In this document: piece by piece, positions 16,589 to 29,080 of the stretch | Layout: every line of letters begins with the position of its first letter | How positions within the stretch are numbered: the stretch's first letter is position 1 | Assembly (NCBI GenBank): GCA_937906455.1 | Contig: CALCYT010000018.1 | Location: 1-64,000 of the forward strand | Length of the DNA: 64,000 nt | Direction of reading: 5' to 3' | DNA from: an uncultured Bacteroidales bacterium | GTDB taxonomy: Bacteria; Bacteroidota; Bacteroidia; Bacteroidales; F082 | The notes under the pieces: generated by a model | Databases searched by the model: none | Told to the model about the DNA's origin: nothing | Seen by the model: only the letters and a program-made list of their open reading frames with translations | Translations under genes and position numbers: made by a program

Positions 16589-18277
16589 ATGAAAAGAAAC
16601 GTCGTCATACTGTTTTTGCTGTCTTTTTCCTTGATCGCCCGAGGAAACTATTCGTCCGACCGTGACAGAATGGCTGCCCTGCATTATGAGATTGAGTCTT
16701 TGCTCGACAAACAGTCGGTCGAGGAGGCAGAGCCTTATATCAATGAGTTCATAACGCTCTCAAATGAATATAAAGACCCGTATTTCAAGGCATTCGGCGA
16801 TTTTTGCATGGGACATCTCGCAAACCATCAGAACCATTTCAAGGAGGCATGCCTGCAATTTATGGTGGCTAAGGACGGACTGCAACGCTTGCACAGAACT
16901 GACGACGTCAACCGCTTAGAAGTGAGAATCGATCTGGCATTAGGCGCCTGCTATCTCTCTAAAGAGATGTATTCTCAGGCATTCGAATGCCTCACCGATG
17001 GCGTGAAACTTAACCAGGAGACGGTGAACGACGGACATCTGCAGTTTTATCTCGATAATAACCTAATGGTACTCATGATGTCAACAAACAGCAACAACGA
17101 CATCATCTCTTTGGGAGAACGACTGCTGTCGAATGCGCAGACCGACCAAAACCGCTACTATGCTTACGCAAACATCGGGGTGTATTATTTCACTAAAGGT
17201 GATTTTGAGACCGCCCTCCATTATTTCGATACCGCCATCAAATATTCTAAATCGCCTGTCGAAAAAGCCACAATCCTTAATTATAGAGCGCAAACATACT
17301 ATGCACTCAAAAACTTCGATGACGCCGTCGCGGTGTGCGACTCGGTGCTTCGCTGTTTAGACTCCGATGATAGGGAACTGCAAGCTAAGACATTGATACT
17401 CAGAGGTATCGTCCTCATCGACCTCGACAAAAGCGATAGCGCCTTATATTATATTGATAAAGGTATAGGCATCGCGAGGGAATACGATTTTTTGGCTACG
17501 GAGACAATGGGTCTGTCAAATAAATGCGACCTCCTGTTCTCCTTGAGGCGTTACGAGGACTATGCCTTCGCCATGACGGAATACGCCGCCGTCAACGATA
17601 GCATCTACAAACTCAACGATATCAACAAGTTAAGGCAACTGGAGGCTCAATATGACTTGGAACTGCTCAAGATAGAGATGGCTCAAAATCATAAAATGAA
17701 AGAAGCTGAAAATCAACGATATAGACTGATGTCCGGCTTCGTGATTCTGGTCTTGCTCGCGGTGATAATCATAGTGCTGCTGTCACTCAGCAGAAAAAAT
17801 ATCCTTCTGAAAAACAAAAAAATGCAGGAGGAGGTTCTCGCCAAGGAACTCGATTTGCGCAAACGCGAGATGACAGCCAACGCTCTCGTCCAAGTGAAAC
17901 GCCAGGAAATGCTGACGGATATGATCGACAGGCTGAAGGCTGTGGCTGAGGACAAAAACACTATGCAAAGCAATATACAGTCGGTGATTAAGACTTTCGA
18001 GGAGTACCGCAACGCCAATACGCCTGAGGACTTCGAGTATTACTTTACCCAGACGCATCCTGATTTCTATAATAACTTAACTGCTGATTTTCCGAGACTT
18101 ACGACCAACGAGCTGCGTCTGTGTGCCTTCTTGAGGCTGAATCTCACAACCAAAGACATAGCCTCTATCTGCCATATCAGCCCCGAAAGCGCTATGGTGG
18201 CACGCTCACGCCTGCGTAAGAAACTTAATCTTGTGGGTACTGACGAAGATTTGTATTCATTTCTTTTAAAATATTGA
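16589..18277 (+). CDS. TPR-containing membrane regulator with C-terminal HTH
   Basis: The protein has 562 residues. A signal peptide (MKRNVVILFLLSFSLIARG) is followed by about 350 residues of TPR-type helices (for example YAYANIGVYYFTKGDFETALHYFDTAIKYS). One membrane segment follows (about 378-400, SGFVILVLLAVIIIVLL), then a coiled coil and a LuxR-like helix-turn-helix at the end (LTTNELRLCAFLRLNLTTKDIASICHISPESAMVARSRL). This layout is common in Bacteroidota and couples a periplasmic TPR sensor to a DNA-binding domain held at the inner membrane. Candidate targets are close by: a phased repeat set lies just downstream in front of a secreted protein gene. Its ligand is unknown. Confidence 0.85.
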   Translation: MKRNVVILFLLSFSLIARGNYSSDRDRMAALHYEIESLLDKQSVEEAEPYINEFITLSNEYKDPYFKAFGDFCMGHLANHQNHFKEACLQFMVAKDGLQRLHRTDDVNRLEVRIDLALGACYLSKEMYSQAFECLTDGVKLNQETVNDGHLQFYLDNNLMVLMMSTNSNNDIISLGERLLSNAQTDQNRYYAYANIGVYYFTKGDFETALHYFDTAIKYSKSPVEKATILNYRAQTYYALKNFDDAVAVCDSVLRCLDSDDRELQAKTLILRGIVLIDLDKSDSALYYIDKGIGIAREYDFLATETMGLSNKCDLLFSLRRYEDYAFAMTEYAAVNDSIYKLNDINKLRQLEAQYDLELLKIEMAQNHKMKEAENQRYRLMSGFVILVLLAVIIIVLLSLSRKNILLKNKKMQEEVLAKELDLRKREMTANALVQVKRQEMLTDMIDRLKAVAEDKNTMQSNIQSVIKTFEEYRNANTPEDFEYYFTQTHPDFYNNLTADFPRLTTNELRLCAFLRLNLTTKDIASICHISPESAMVARSRLRKKLNLVGTDEDLYSFLLKY

Positions 18278-18309
18278 TAATCAAACATATAAACGGTTTT
18301 ATAGCAAAA

Positions 18310-18361
18310 TGTTATGATATTGTTATTGTAAAAATCAATACATGTTATGAATGTGTTATGA
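18310..18361 (+). promoter_or_regulatory. Three helically phased TGTTATGA direct repeats
   Basis: TGTTATGA occurs at 18310-18317, 18343-18350 and 18354-18361, with start-to-start distances of 33 and 11 bp, that is three turns and one turn. They lie 75-125 bp upstream of the T9SS cargo gene, and a near-match -7 element GATATTTG is at 18393-18400. The pattern suggests an activator that binds one face of the DNA. The bound protein is unknown. Confidence 0.45.
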
Positions 18362-18435
18362 TTTAAATCTGACACCTTATATAAATAAGTGCGATATTTG
18401 CAGCGTGAAAAATCAACAAATAAATAACAACAATC

Positions 18436-21400
18436 ATGAAAAAATTATTTGCATTATCAGTCATTATCGGTCTCGCACTCAACGTGTGGGCTGATGACGT
18501 TGTAATCGGAAGCGGCACACAAACATCTTCCGACATCCCGACAAACACCATGACGACCAGCCTTACACAGCAGATATTCACCGCGAGTGAGGTGAACCAT
18601 GCCGCCGGCACAATCATGGCAATCAGTTTCTATGCAGGTCAAGGATATTCAACGCAACGCCAGATATCGTTGTTCATGGATAACACCAGCGCCTCATCGT
18701 TCGGCTCGCAGACCATACCGGTGTCCGGCTCGCGCGTGTTCCACGGATATTGGCAGGTGTCAGCCGACGAAGGCTGGTACACCATAGTCTTCGACGATAA
18801 TTTCCAATACGACGGAACAAGCAATATTCTCGTGACTTTCAACGACTACGGTACTGATATGACATGGTCGCCTCGTAATTTCCGCGTCTATTCGACAGGC
18901 TCAAACCGCGCAATCTATGCGCAAGATAACGGATTCTTCTTCACCGTGTCGGTACCTAACGACGGCACCGCCATCAGCCAGAATAATCAGGTGAAGCTTC
19001 ATTTCCTCGACGGCACTACTATCGTCTCCAACCCTTCGCCTATCGAGATGGGAGAGCGTCCCATAGGTGCCTGGATGCGCCCGATACCGTTCACACTCAC
19101 CAACACAGGCGAGGCATGCACCGTGTCGAATATGACCGTGACAGGTAACTTCTTCTCTCTCAACGACGTGCAAGTGCCTTATTCGCTTGGCTTGAACGAA
19201 AGCAGAGAGTTCAGCATCACGACAGGCACCTCAAGCGCAGGACCGAAGAGCGAAAACATCGTCATAACACATAGTGGCGGACAGGTCAGCGTCCCCGTGA
19301 CAGCCACGGCTTATACCCCGACATCTCCTGATGTGTGGGAACTCGCACAAGATGTCTCATTCACCGGCAACACCTATTCTAATGCACCTGATTTCAGCAA
19401 CCTGAGGAATAACTACCAGCTGCCGGGCAACACTCCTGATGGCAACGACGCTGTTTACAGACTCGTTTTCAATGAAGACGCACTCATCAGCGCAAACGTC
19501 ACCGGCACAAACGGGAAGGTGGCACTGTATGCCGAGGACTTCCAAGGCGTGGGTGGCCCCTCCACCGATAATAACTATGAAGGACCTACCCCATACGGCG
19601 GCTGCCCGACATCATTCTCGTTCAACTGGGATTCCGGCGACTTGCAGGGCTGGACACTCATCGACGCCGACGGTGACGGATATAACTGGGAAAACCATGG
19701 CGGTTATCTTGCCTCCGATTCTTATTACCATACCGGGAACAATTGGCATTCGCTCACACCTGACAATTTCGTCGTGTCCCCTGAGAAATATACCATCTCG
19801 GCTTCATCTGTCCTGAGCTATAACATCGGCTGCACCTCAGATGAGTTTATTGAACACTATGGCGTGTTCGTCTCAACAGGCAGTAACACCAACCCTGATG
19901 ATTTCCAACTCGTGTTCCAAGAGGAAATCAATAACTATGGATTCGAGGAAAGAACGTTAAGCCTTGAAAACTATGCAGGTCTCGATGTTTATATCGCCTT
20001 CCGTCACTACGATGTGGAGAACGAATGGACCGTCGTCCTCGATGACGCGGAACTGACATCTGACCGTAAGATGCGGAACACCAACAACTTAACTGACATC
20101 ACTGTGGCTGCCGGAACATATTACCTCGTGGCCTCGGCAACCACTTCTTTCACGGTGAACATACAGAAGACGACCATCCCCGCTCCGGTGGCGGCATCAA
20201 ATCCTACACCAAGCGACAACGCCATCGACGTTGAGCCAAACCTTAACCTCCGGTGGACCTTGGGAGAATATACCGCTGAATATCAATTGAAATTCGGCAA
20301 CACCAATCCTCCTCAAGAGATTTTGGTCGATTGGACATACGACCTTGACGAGCTTTTCGCTGTCTTCAATTTGGTTGACAACACAAGATACTATTGGCAA
20401 GTCAATGAAAGGAACTCGACAGGCACTACACCGGGTGACATTTGGTCGTTCACCACACCACTGCACGCACCTGTCCTCAGCGTATCCAACGCTTACCTGT
20501 ATCCTAATGAGAGTACAACCCTGCAATGGAATGTCACGAAAGACAGAGAAATGTCTATCACAGGCTATAAAATCTATAAAAACGGTCAACTGTTGGGAGA
20601 GACAACAGAATCTACGTATGTTGTTGATAATCTGGCCTATAACATTGCGGGGCATAAATTGACAGTGGTCGCCGTCTATGAAGAAGGTGAGTCGCATCCA
20701 TCAAATGAAGTGACGGTGAAGGTCACCGGCAACGGCAATGTCAGCGGCACTGTCTATGGCACTAACGGCACAACGCCATTGGCTAACAAGGCAGTGACGG
20801 TTCTTGGCGTCGATGAACACGGCGCGGAACGCACATACGAGTTCACCACCAATTCCAACGGACAGTTCTCCGGCGCAGTCCTCGCAGGACGTTACAGAGC
20901 TTTCGCCACAGCACTCGGTTATCGTAAGTCTTACAACGAAGGCCCCGTCGTGGTATCTTATCAAGGCACCGCATCGGGAGTCAATATCGTGATGCAGACA
21001 CAGACACAAAACGTGGCAAATGTGCGTGCCGAAGAGCTTAGCAATCATAACGTAAAAGTGACTTGGGATGCCGTCAACGACCCGAATTACACCGTGCAAT
21101 ATTATAATGTGTATCGCAAACATAATAACGACATCGAGATGATAGCCACTAAGGTCACTGCTACTCAATTTATTGATACTGAGAGTCATACCGGTGAATA
21201 TGAGTGGGGTGTCGAGTGTGTCTTCGCTGGCGGATACTCGCCGAGTTTGGCGTATGCCTACGCATATTACGGCAACGGCTTCCATGAAGGCTATCAGTAT
21301 TACGACATTCAGGCACCGGTCAAAACCGCGACGTATCTCAACAACGAGCATCTGATTTATGCGGGCGATGTCGCGTCCGACGGCTATCTGTACGCTACCT

Positions 21401-22218
21401 ACGCTGATATGGCACTCGGCATCTGCCAGACGTTATACCTCTATAAGATAGACTTGGCGACAGGTGCCATCCTCTCGACTCAAGATATTTTCGTCGATCA
21501 TGTGTCACAGCTGATAACAGGCATGGCATACGACAACAGCACCAACCAGATGTTCTGCATCGACTACACCGGACAGCTTACCGTGATGAATCTGACCAAC
21601 GGACAACAGACCGTCAAGGGTAACTTCGGATTGGTTGCGATGGTGCTGATGTCAACCTACGACGGCCGTCTCTATATCATTGACGAAGACGGCGACATTT
21701 ATGAGCTTAACAAGACCAACGCTGCCAAGACTTACATCGCCTCGACAGGAAAAATCGCGCCTTATATGCAGTCGGCTTACGTGAGCCGCGTGACAAACAA
21801 GACCTATTGGCATTATTGCGGCGGCGACTTGGGACTGGCGTTCTATGAGCTGAATATTGCAACAGGCGAGACGAAATTTATCTGCGAGACCGGACAACAG
21901 GATGTCTTCATACTGCCGAGCATCATGCCCGCCCCTGAATCAGACGTCACATGGTCAGCCCCACTAATAGGCATTTGTGAGGAAATGGCACAAAATATCG
22001 CCATCTATCCGAATCCTACCAACGGAAAGCTGTATCTGAACGCCGATGGCATGCGTCATGTCACAGTTTACAACATTGATGGTCAGGCCGTTTATGACTC
22101 TGAAATCGATGCTGACTCCGCGACATTAGACCTGTCGGATTTGACGAGTGGCTTGTATATGGTGCGTGTCATCACCAATGAAGGCGTCGGCACAAAGCGT
22201 GTTGTGATGGTACATTGA
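18436..22218 (+). CDS. T9SS-secreted choice-of-anchor J / fibronectin-like protein
   Basis: The protein has 1260 residues with a signal peptide (MKKLFALSVIIGLALNVWA). Domains in order are an N-terminal beta region (20-180), an abnormal-spindle-like beta domain (about 200-295), a cleaved-adhesin/choice-of-anchor J domain (about 385-555, FSFNWDSGDLQGWTLIDADG ... VVLDDAEL), Fn3-like domains (about 580-760), a carboxypeptidase-regulatory-like fold (about 765-850), another Fn3 (about 860-940), a propeller-like stretch (about 970-1160) and a C-terminal T9SS type A sorting domain (NIAIYPNPTNGKLYL ... GLYMVRV). The product should be exported through SprA and processed or anchored at the surface. No catalytic site is visible, so an adhesin or scaffold role is likely. 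Confidence 0.88.
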   Translation: MKKLFALSVIIGLALNVWADDVVIGSGTQTSSDIPTNTMTTSLTQQIFTASEVNHAAGTIMAISFYAGQGYSTQRQISLFMDNTSASSFGSQTIPVSGSRVFHGYWQVSADEGWYTIVFDDNFQYDGTSNILVTFNDYGTDMTWSPRNFRVYSTGSNRAIYAQDNGFFFTVSVPNDGTAISQNNQVKLHFLDGTTIVSNPSPIEMGERPIGAWMRPIPFTLTNTGEACTVSNMTVTGNFFSLNDVQVPYSLGLNESREFSITTGTSSAGPKSENIVITHSGGQVSVPVTATAYTPTSPDVWELAQDVSFTGNTYSNAPDFSNLRNNYQLPGNTPDGNDAVYRLVFNEDALISANVTGTNGKVALYAEDFQGVGGPSTDNNYEGPTPYGGCPTSFSFNWDSGDLQGWTLIDADGDGYNWENHGGYLASDSYYHTGNNWHSLTPDNFVVSPEKYTISASSVLSYNIGCTSDEFIEHYGVFVSTGSNTNPDDFQLVFQEEINNYGFEERTLSLENYAGLDVYIAFRHYDVENEWTVVLDDAELTSDRKMRNTNNLTDITVAAGTYYLVASATTSFTVNIQKTTIPAPVAASNPTPSDNAIDVEPNLNLRWTLGEYTAEYQLKFGNTNPPQEILVDWTYDLDELFAVFNLVDNTRYYWQVNERNSTGTTPGDIWSFTTPLHAPVLSVSNAYLYPNESTTLQWNVTKDREMSITGYKIYKNGQLLGETTESTYVVDNLAYNIAGHKLTVVAVYEEGESHPSNEVTVKVTGNGNVSGTVYGTNGTTPLANKAVTVLGVDEHGAERTYEFTTNSNGQFSGAVLAGRYRAFATALGYRKSYNEGPVVVSYQGTASGVNIVMQTQTQNVANVRAEELSNHNVKVTWDAVNDPNYTVQYYNVYRKHNNDIEMIATKVTATQFIDTESHTGEYEWGVECVFAGGYSPSLAYAYAYYGNGFHEGYQYYDIQAPVKTATYLNNEHLIYAGDVASDGYLYATYADMALGICQTLYLYKIDLATGAILSTQDIFVDHVSQLITGMAYDNSTNQMFCIDYTGQLTVMNLTNGQQTVKGNFGLVAMVLMSTYDGRLYIIDEDGDIYELNKTNAAKTYIASTGKIAPYMQSAYVSRVTNKTYWHYCGGDLGLAFYELNIATGETKFICETGQQDVFILPSIMPAPESDVTWSAPLIGICEEMAQNIAIYPNPTNGKLYLNADGMRHVTVYNIDGQAVYDSEIDADSATLDLSDLTSGLYMVRVITNEGVGTKRVVMVH

Positions 22219-22272
22219 TGCTACGGGTTTTTCTCGAACTGAAAAAAATACAAAATTTTCATTTAAATAAGG

Positions 22273-22304
22273 TGTGTAGCGAAAAATGTTGTAATTTTAC
22301 ACGT
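22273..22304 (+). promoter_or_regulatory. Second copy of the 32-bp repeat, in front of leuS
   Basis: This is base-for-base identical to 16504-16535 and ends 29 bp before the leuS ATG. TAATTTTA within it is placed to act as the -7 element with a leader of about 25 nt. Confidence 0.6.
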
Positions 22305-22333
22305 TTTTTCAAACACGAAATATTTAAGGAATT

Positions 22334-25456
<3,123 letters not shown>

Positions 25457-25473
25457 TCGCACAAGAGTAAGCC

Positions 25474-25501
25474 TGTAAAGACACGCTTCATCGCGTCTAT
25501 C
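25474..25501. repeat. Short palindromic remnant (agacacgc ... gcgtct)
   Basis: The spacer between leuS and the fucosidase holds tgtaaagacacgcttcatcg followed by cgtctatc, an imperfect palindrome (AGACACGC with GCGTCT). Related fragments with GACGC and GCGTC lie at 1848-1875. It resembles the small intergenic palindromes common in Bacteroidales and could act as a weak hairpin after leuS. Confidence 0.4.
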
Positions 25502-25524
25502 GATTACAAATGAAATGCAGAAAC

Positions 25525-26904
25525 ATGAAAAGGATATTAGTCATAGCATTATTAATAATAGGTGTCACCGCCTCCGCCCAGAATCTTACTGAGCCGGAGT
25601 CAGACCCCGTCATCACCAACCGCATCGCACAGTGGCAAGACCTGAAGTTCGGTTTCATGATGCACTGGGGGATGTATGCCCAGTGGGGCGTCGTGGAGTC
25701 ATGGTCGATATGCAACGAGGACTGGATTAACCGCGATGGTGCTAATTATATTCAGTATAAGAATGATTATCAAGCACTTAACACAACGTTTAACCCAACT
25801 AAGTTCAATCCTGACGCTTGGGCGAAATTAGCAAAAGAAGCCGGAATGAGATATGTCGTCTTCACCACCAAACATCACGACGGCTTCTGTATGTACGACA
25901 CCAAGGAAACGACATATTCTACCGTTGACCCCTCATGTCCTTTCTCTGAAAATAAGAACGCCGACATCACCGGAGCAATCGTGGAAGCCTTTAGAAATCA
26001 AGGCTTTTGGACGGGCCTCTACTTCTCCAAAGCCGACTGGCATCATCCTGATTACTGGGCAGAACAATGGGCTACGCCAGACCGTAACGTCAACTACGAC
26101 CCGCAGAAATACCCTGAGAGATGGCAGAATTTCTGCGATTTTACCTATAATCAGATACGTGAATTGACTCATAACTACGGCGACATCGACATCCTTTGGC
26201 TCGACGGCGGCTGGGTGCGCCCGGAGTACAGCCTCAACGACGAATATCGTGAATGGCTCGGCTGCAAAGGCTATATCCAAGACATCGATATGCCCAAAAT
26301 AGCGGCGATGGCACGAGAAAACAACCCCGACCTCATCATCGTTGACCGCACCGTTCACGGGAAATACGAAAACTATCAGACTCCCGAGCAACAGGTGCCA
26401 GACACCTTGCTGCCTTTCCCTTGGGAGACATGTATGTCAATGGGCGACTCATGGTCATACGTTGAGACCGATAACTACAAGAGTACCAATAAGATAGTAC
26501 ATCTCTTAGTCGATGTGGTGGCAAAAGGGGGCAACTATCTGCTCAATGTGGGTCCTTCACCGGAAGGCGAGCTGCCCCCAACGGCTGTAGAACGTATGCA
26601 TGACATCGGCAAATGGATGAAAATCAATGGGGAAGCAATATATGGGACACGCCCATTCTATCCTTACTGCGAAGGAAAAGTGCGTTTCACCCAAAAAAAC
26701 GGCAAAATTTATGCCATCTATATGCTTGATGAAGGCGAATTATTACCTAAATCAATCAAAATCAATGCAAATCTGAATAAAAACAAGGTAAAAATCCTCG
26801 GCAGCAAGGCAAAAGCAAAGCTTGCCAAGACCGCTGACGGATACCTTATTAATATTAATGGCGATGTCGAACTTGAACATGCCGTGGTTTTTGAATTAAA
26901 ATAA
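25525..26904 (+). CDS. Alpha-L-fucosidase, GH29
   Basis: The protein has 459 residues from ATG 25525; an in-frame ATG at 25510 would add MKCRN before the signal peptide MKRILVIALLIIGVTASAQ. GH29 retaining fucosidases release L-fucose from glycans. The fold starts with MMHWGMYAQWGVVESW, continues with VFTTKHHDGFCMYDT, and the predicted nucleophile is Asp227 in DILWLDGGW. Further conserved stretches are GNYLLNVGPSPEGELP and GEAIYGTRPF. A short C-terminal beta domain closes the protein. It should act in the periplasm on host or dietary fucosylated glycans. It is not embedded in a SusCD-type locus here; its neighbours are leuS and ahcY, with only 8 bp to ahcY. Confidence 0.93.
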   Translation: MKRILVIALLIIGVTASAQNLTEPESDPVITNRIAQWQDLKFGFMMHWGMYAQWGVVESWSICNEDWINRDGANYIQYKNDYQALNTTFNPTKFNPDAWAKLAKEAGMRYVVFTTKHHDGFCMYDTKETTYSTVDPSCPFSENKNADITGAIVEAFRNQGFWTGLYFSKADWHHPDYWAEQWATPDRNVNYDPQKYPERWQNFCDFTYNQIRELTHNYGDIDILWLDGGWVRPEYSLNDEYREWLGCKGYIQDIDMPKIAAMARENNPDLIIVDRTVHGKYENYQTPEQQVPDTLLPFPWETCMSMGDSWSYVETDNYKSTNKIVHLLVDVVAKGGNYLLNVGPSPEGELPPTAVERMHDIGKWMKINGEAIYGTRPFYPYCEGKVRFTQKNGKIYAIYMLDEGELLPKSIKINANLNKNKVKILGSKAKAKLAKTADGYLININGDVELEHAVVFELK

Positions 26905-26912
26905 ATCGTAAT

Positions 26913-28340
26913 ATGAAAGAAGAACTCAAAAAAATGAATCTCCCTTATCTCATCGCTGATTTGAGTTTGGCAGAGTGGGGGAGGAAAGACATTGAAATCT
27001 CTGAGCATGAGATGCCCGGCCTCATGGCGTTGCGCAAGAAATACGGCGATGCCAAGCCTCTCAAGGGAGCACGCATCAGCGGGTCGCTGCACATGACGGT
27101 GCAGACCGCCTGTCTCATTGAGACGTTGAAAGCTCTTGGTGCCGAAGTGCGCTGGGCAAGCTGTAACATCTTCTCGACGCAAGACCATGCGGCGGCAGCT
27201 ATAGCAGCCACCGGAACCCCTGTGTTCGCTTGGAAAGGCGAGAGTCTCGACGACTACTGGTGGTGTACCATGCGCGCCCTCACCTTCCCCGATGGCAACG
27301 GCCCGGACCTTATCGTCGATGACGGCGGCGACGCCACACTCTTGATACATAAGGGCTATGAATGCGAAAACGACCCTAAACTCATGGAAGTGCAGCCGGC
27401 AAACGCCGAGGAAGCCGCGATATACGGAGTCATCAAAGAGACCTACAAACAAGATCCGCAGCATTGGCATAAGGTGGTGGCTAACTGGAAAGGTGTCTCG
27501 GAGGAGACCACTACCGGAGTGCATCGTCTCTATCAGATGAAAGAGGCGGGAAAACTCCTCGTCCCGGCCATCAACGTGAACGACAGCGTGACGAAGAGCA
27601 AGTTCGACAACCTTTACGGCTGCCGTGAATCGCTGGCCGACGGCATAAAACGCGCCACCGACGTGATGCTCGCCGGAAAAGTCGTTGTGGTGAACGGCTA
27701 TGGCGACGTCGGCAAAGGCTGCGCACAGTCGATGCGCTCGTATGGCGCGCGTGTCCTCGTCACAGAAATAGACCCAATCTGCGCGCTGCAAGCCGCCATG
27801 GAAGGATATGAAGTGACCACAATGGACGACGCCCTAAAAGAAGGTAACATCTATGTCACATGCACAGGCAACTGCGACGTGGTCACCCTTGAGCATATGC
27901 TCAATATGAAAGACCAGGCCATAGTATGTAACATCGGACATTTCGACAACGAGATTCAAGTCGGCGCGCTGGAGAATTATCCGGGAGTGAAGAAAATCAA
28001 CATCAAACCGCAGGTTGACAAATACGTGCTTCCTGACGGCAAGGCTATCTTCATCCTCGCGGAAGGACGCCTCGTGAACCTCGGATGCGCCACAGGCCAC
28101 GCCAGCTTCGTGATGAGTAATTCATTCACTAACCAGACGTTAGCTCAGATGGACCTCTGGGAGAAACGCGGCAAATACCCGATCGACGTCTATTGCCTGC
28201 CGAAGTACCTCGACGAGGAGGTGGCACGCCTGCATCTCGAGAAAATAGGTGTGAAACTTACCAAGCTGACGCAGAAACAAGCTGATTATATCGGCGTTCC
28301 GGTCGATGGACCATTTAAGGCTGACATTTACAGATACTAA
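26913..28340 (+). CDS. ahcY: S-adenosyl-L-homocysteine hydrolase
   Basis: The protein has 475 residues. It reversibly splits S-adenosylhomocysteine to adenosine and homocysteine with bound NAD and so keeps methylation running. Hallmarks are MPGLMALRKKYGDAKPLKGARISG at the N-terminus, SCNIFSTQDHAAAAIA, the substrate residues in TTTGVHRLYQM, the NAD Rossmann motif VVVNGYGDVGKGCAQSMRSYGARV, the CNIGHFDNEI segment and the C-terminal KADIYRY that reaches into the neighbouring subunit. The length includes the roughly 40-residue insertion usual in bacteria. It follows the fucosidase by 8 bp, and its stop overlaps the stop of the convergent Rieske-like gene. Confidence 0.97.
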   Translation: MKEELKKMNLPYLIADLSLAEWGRKDIEISEHEMPGLMALRKKYGDAKPLKGARISGSLHMTVQTACLIETLKALGAEVRWASCNIFSTQDHAAAAIAATGTPVFAWKGESLDDYWWCTMRALTFPDGNGPDLIVDDGGDATLLIHKGYECENDPKLMEVQPANAEEAAIYGVIKETYKQDPQHWHKVVANWKGVSEETTTGVHRLYQMKEAGKLLVPAINVNDSVTKSKFDNLYGCRESLADGIKRATDVMLAGKVVVVNGYGDVGKGCAQSMRSYGARVLVTEIDPICALQAAMEGYEVTTMDDALKEGNIYVTCTGNCDVVTLEHMLNMKDQAIVCNIGHFDNEIQVGALENYPGVKKINIKPQVDKYVLPDGKAIFILAEGRLVNLGCATGHASFVMSNSFTNQTLAQMDLWEKRGKYPIDVYCLPKYLDEEVARLHLEKIGVKLTKLTQKQADYIGVPVDGPFKADIYRY

Positions 28341-28774
28341 TTGTAAATCCTCAGCTCCGTGCCGTCAAAAATGGTGAAATACTCTATCAGGTTGTAACCG
28401 GTACCCTCAATGATGCTGCCGTCAAGGATGGAATATTTGTAATCCAAGCAGCTGTCGATGACATAAGGAAGCTGCACAAACAGACGGTTGTCGGGGCAGG
28501 CGTAAGGATCGTTGGGCGCCTTGCGCTCATAAGCCTTGAATTCATCAAGGTTGTATCTGTAAACGATGATGCCGTAGCTTGGAAGCTGGGCAGTGAGGTA
28601 CATCCATCCGCCAACGGCGTTAAGTTCTTGATATTCAAGGGTATTAGGATAAATGCTAAAGTTGATGTTTATGACAGGAGCGTTGGGATTATAAGGCTTG
28701 CTGTTGCATGAAATAGCAAAAACAGCCAAGACAATGGCAATAATTATGGTTGGATTTTTAAAAAATTTTCTCAT
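28337..28774 (-). CDS. Rieske-fold-like lipoprotein lacking the usual iron ligands
   Basis: The protein has 145 residues from ATG 28774, with a lipoprotein signal ending in FAISCNSKP. The mature part follows the layout of small Bacteroidota Rieske-like lipoproteins: GGWMYLTAQLPSYGIIVYRYNLDEFKAYERKAP, a short Cys-containing loop, then LDYKYSILDGSIIEGTGYNLIEYF and GTELRIYN. In a functional Rieske site two loops carry Cys-x-His and Cys-x-x-His. Here the loops retain only isolated Cys residues and no His, so no [2Fe-2S] cluster is expected. It may be a structural descendant. The gene is monocistronic, with its own TAnnTTTG box at 28793-28800. Confidence 0.6.
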   Translation of the reverse strand: MRKFFKNPTIIIAIVLAVFAISCNSKPYNPNAPVININFSIYPNTLEYQELNAVGGWMYLTAQLPSYGIIVYRYNLDEFKAYERKAPNDPYACPDNRLFVQLPYVIDSCLDYKYSILDGSIIEGTGYNLIEYFTIFDGTELRIYN

Positions 28775-28792
28775 TTTTGAAATATTTTGGTG

Positions 28793-28800
28793 CAAAATTA
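28793..28800 (-). promoter_or_regulatory. Predicted -7 box TAATTTTG for the Rieske-like gene
   Basis: The minus strand reads TAATTTTG, a perfect TAnnTTTG match, 18 bp before ATG 28774. The -33 region is weak. Confidence 0.5.
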
Positions 28801-29080
28801 GTAAAAAAACAAACAAAAATAGGTCGAAAGTCTGATAAAAAATCTTTCCTAAAACCCTAAAATTTTATTTTTTGAGAAAAATTTGACGTTTTTCAATGAA
28901 GTATAAAATGTTTATTTTTAATGTGTTACAGACGAAAAACGCAAAATGTTGAAAAATATTTTTCCTAAAAAGAATAAATTTGCTTGTGGGATTAAAAAAA
29001 ATGTTGTATTTTTGAACCCTAAAAATATGCCCTAAAAAAAAGGATAATTATTTGAGTAGTATAACATAAAAATTCAAGGT
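28801..29080 (+). promoter_or_regulatory. 280-bp AT-rich upstream region of the TonB receptor, -7 box at 29007-29014
   Basis: The gap holds no frame worth calling. TATTTTTG at 29007-29014 matches TAnnTTTG, with TTTG at 28979-28982 as a loosely spaced -33 candidate, and gives a leader of about 60 nt. CCCTAAAA-type strings recur at 28853-28861, 29016-29024 and 29030-29038 and may be binding sites or coincidence in AT-rich DNA. Confidence 0.5.
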
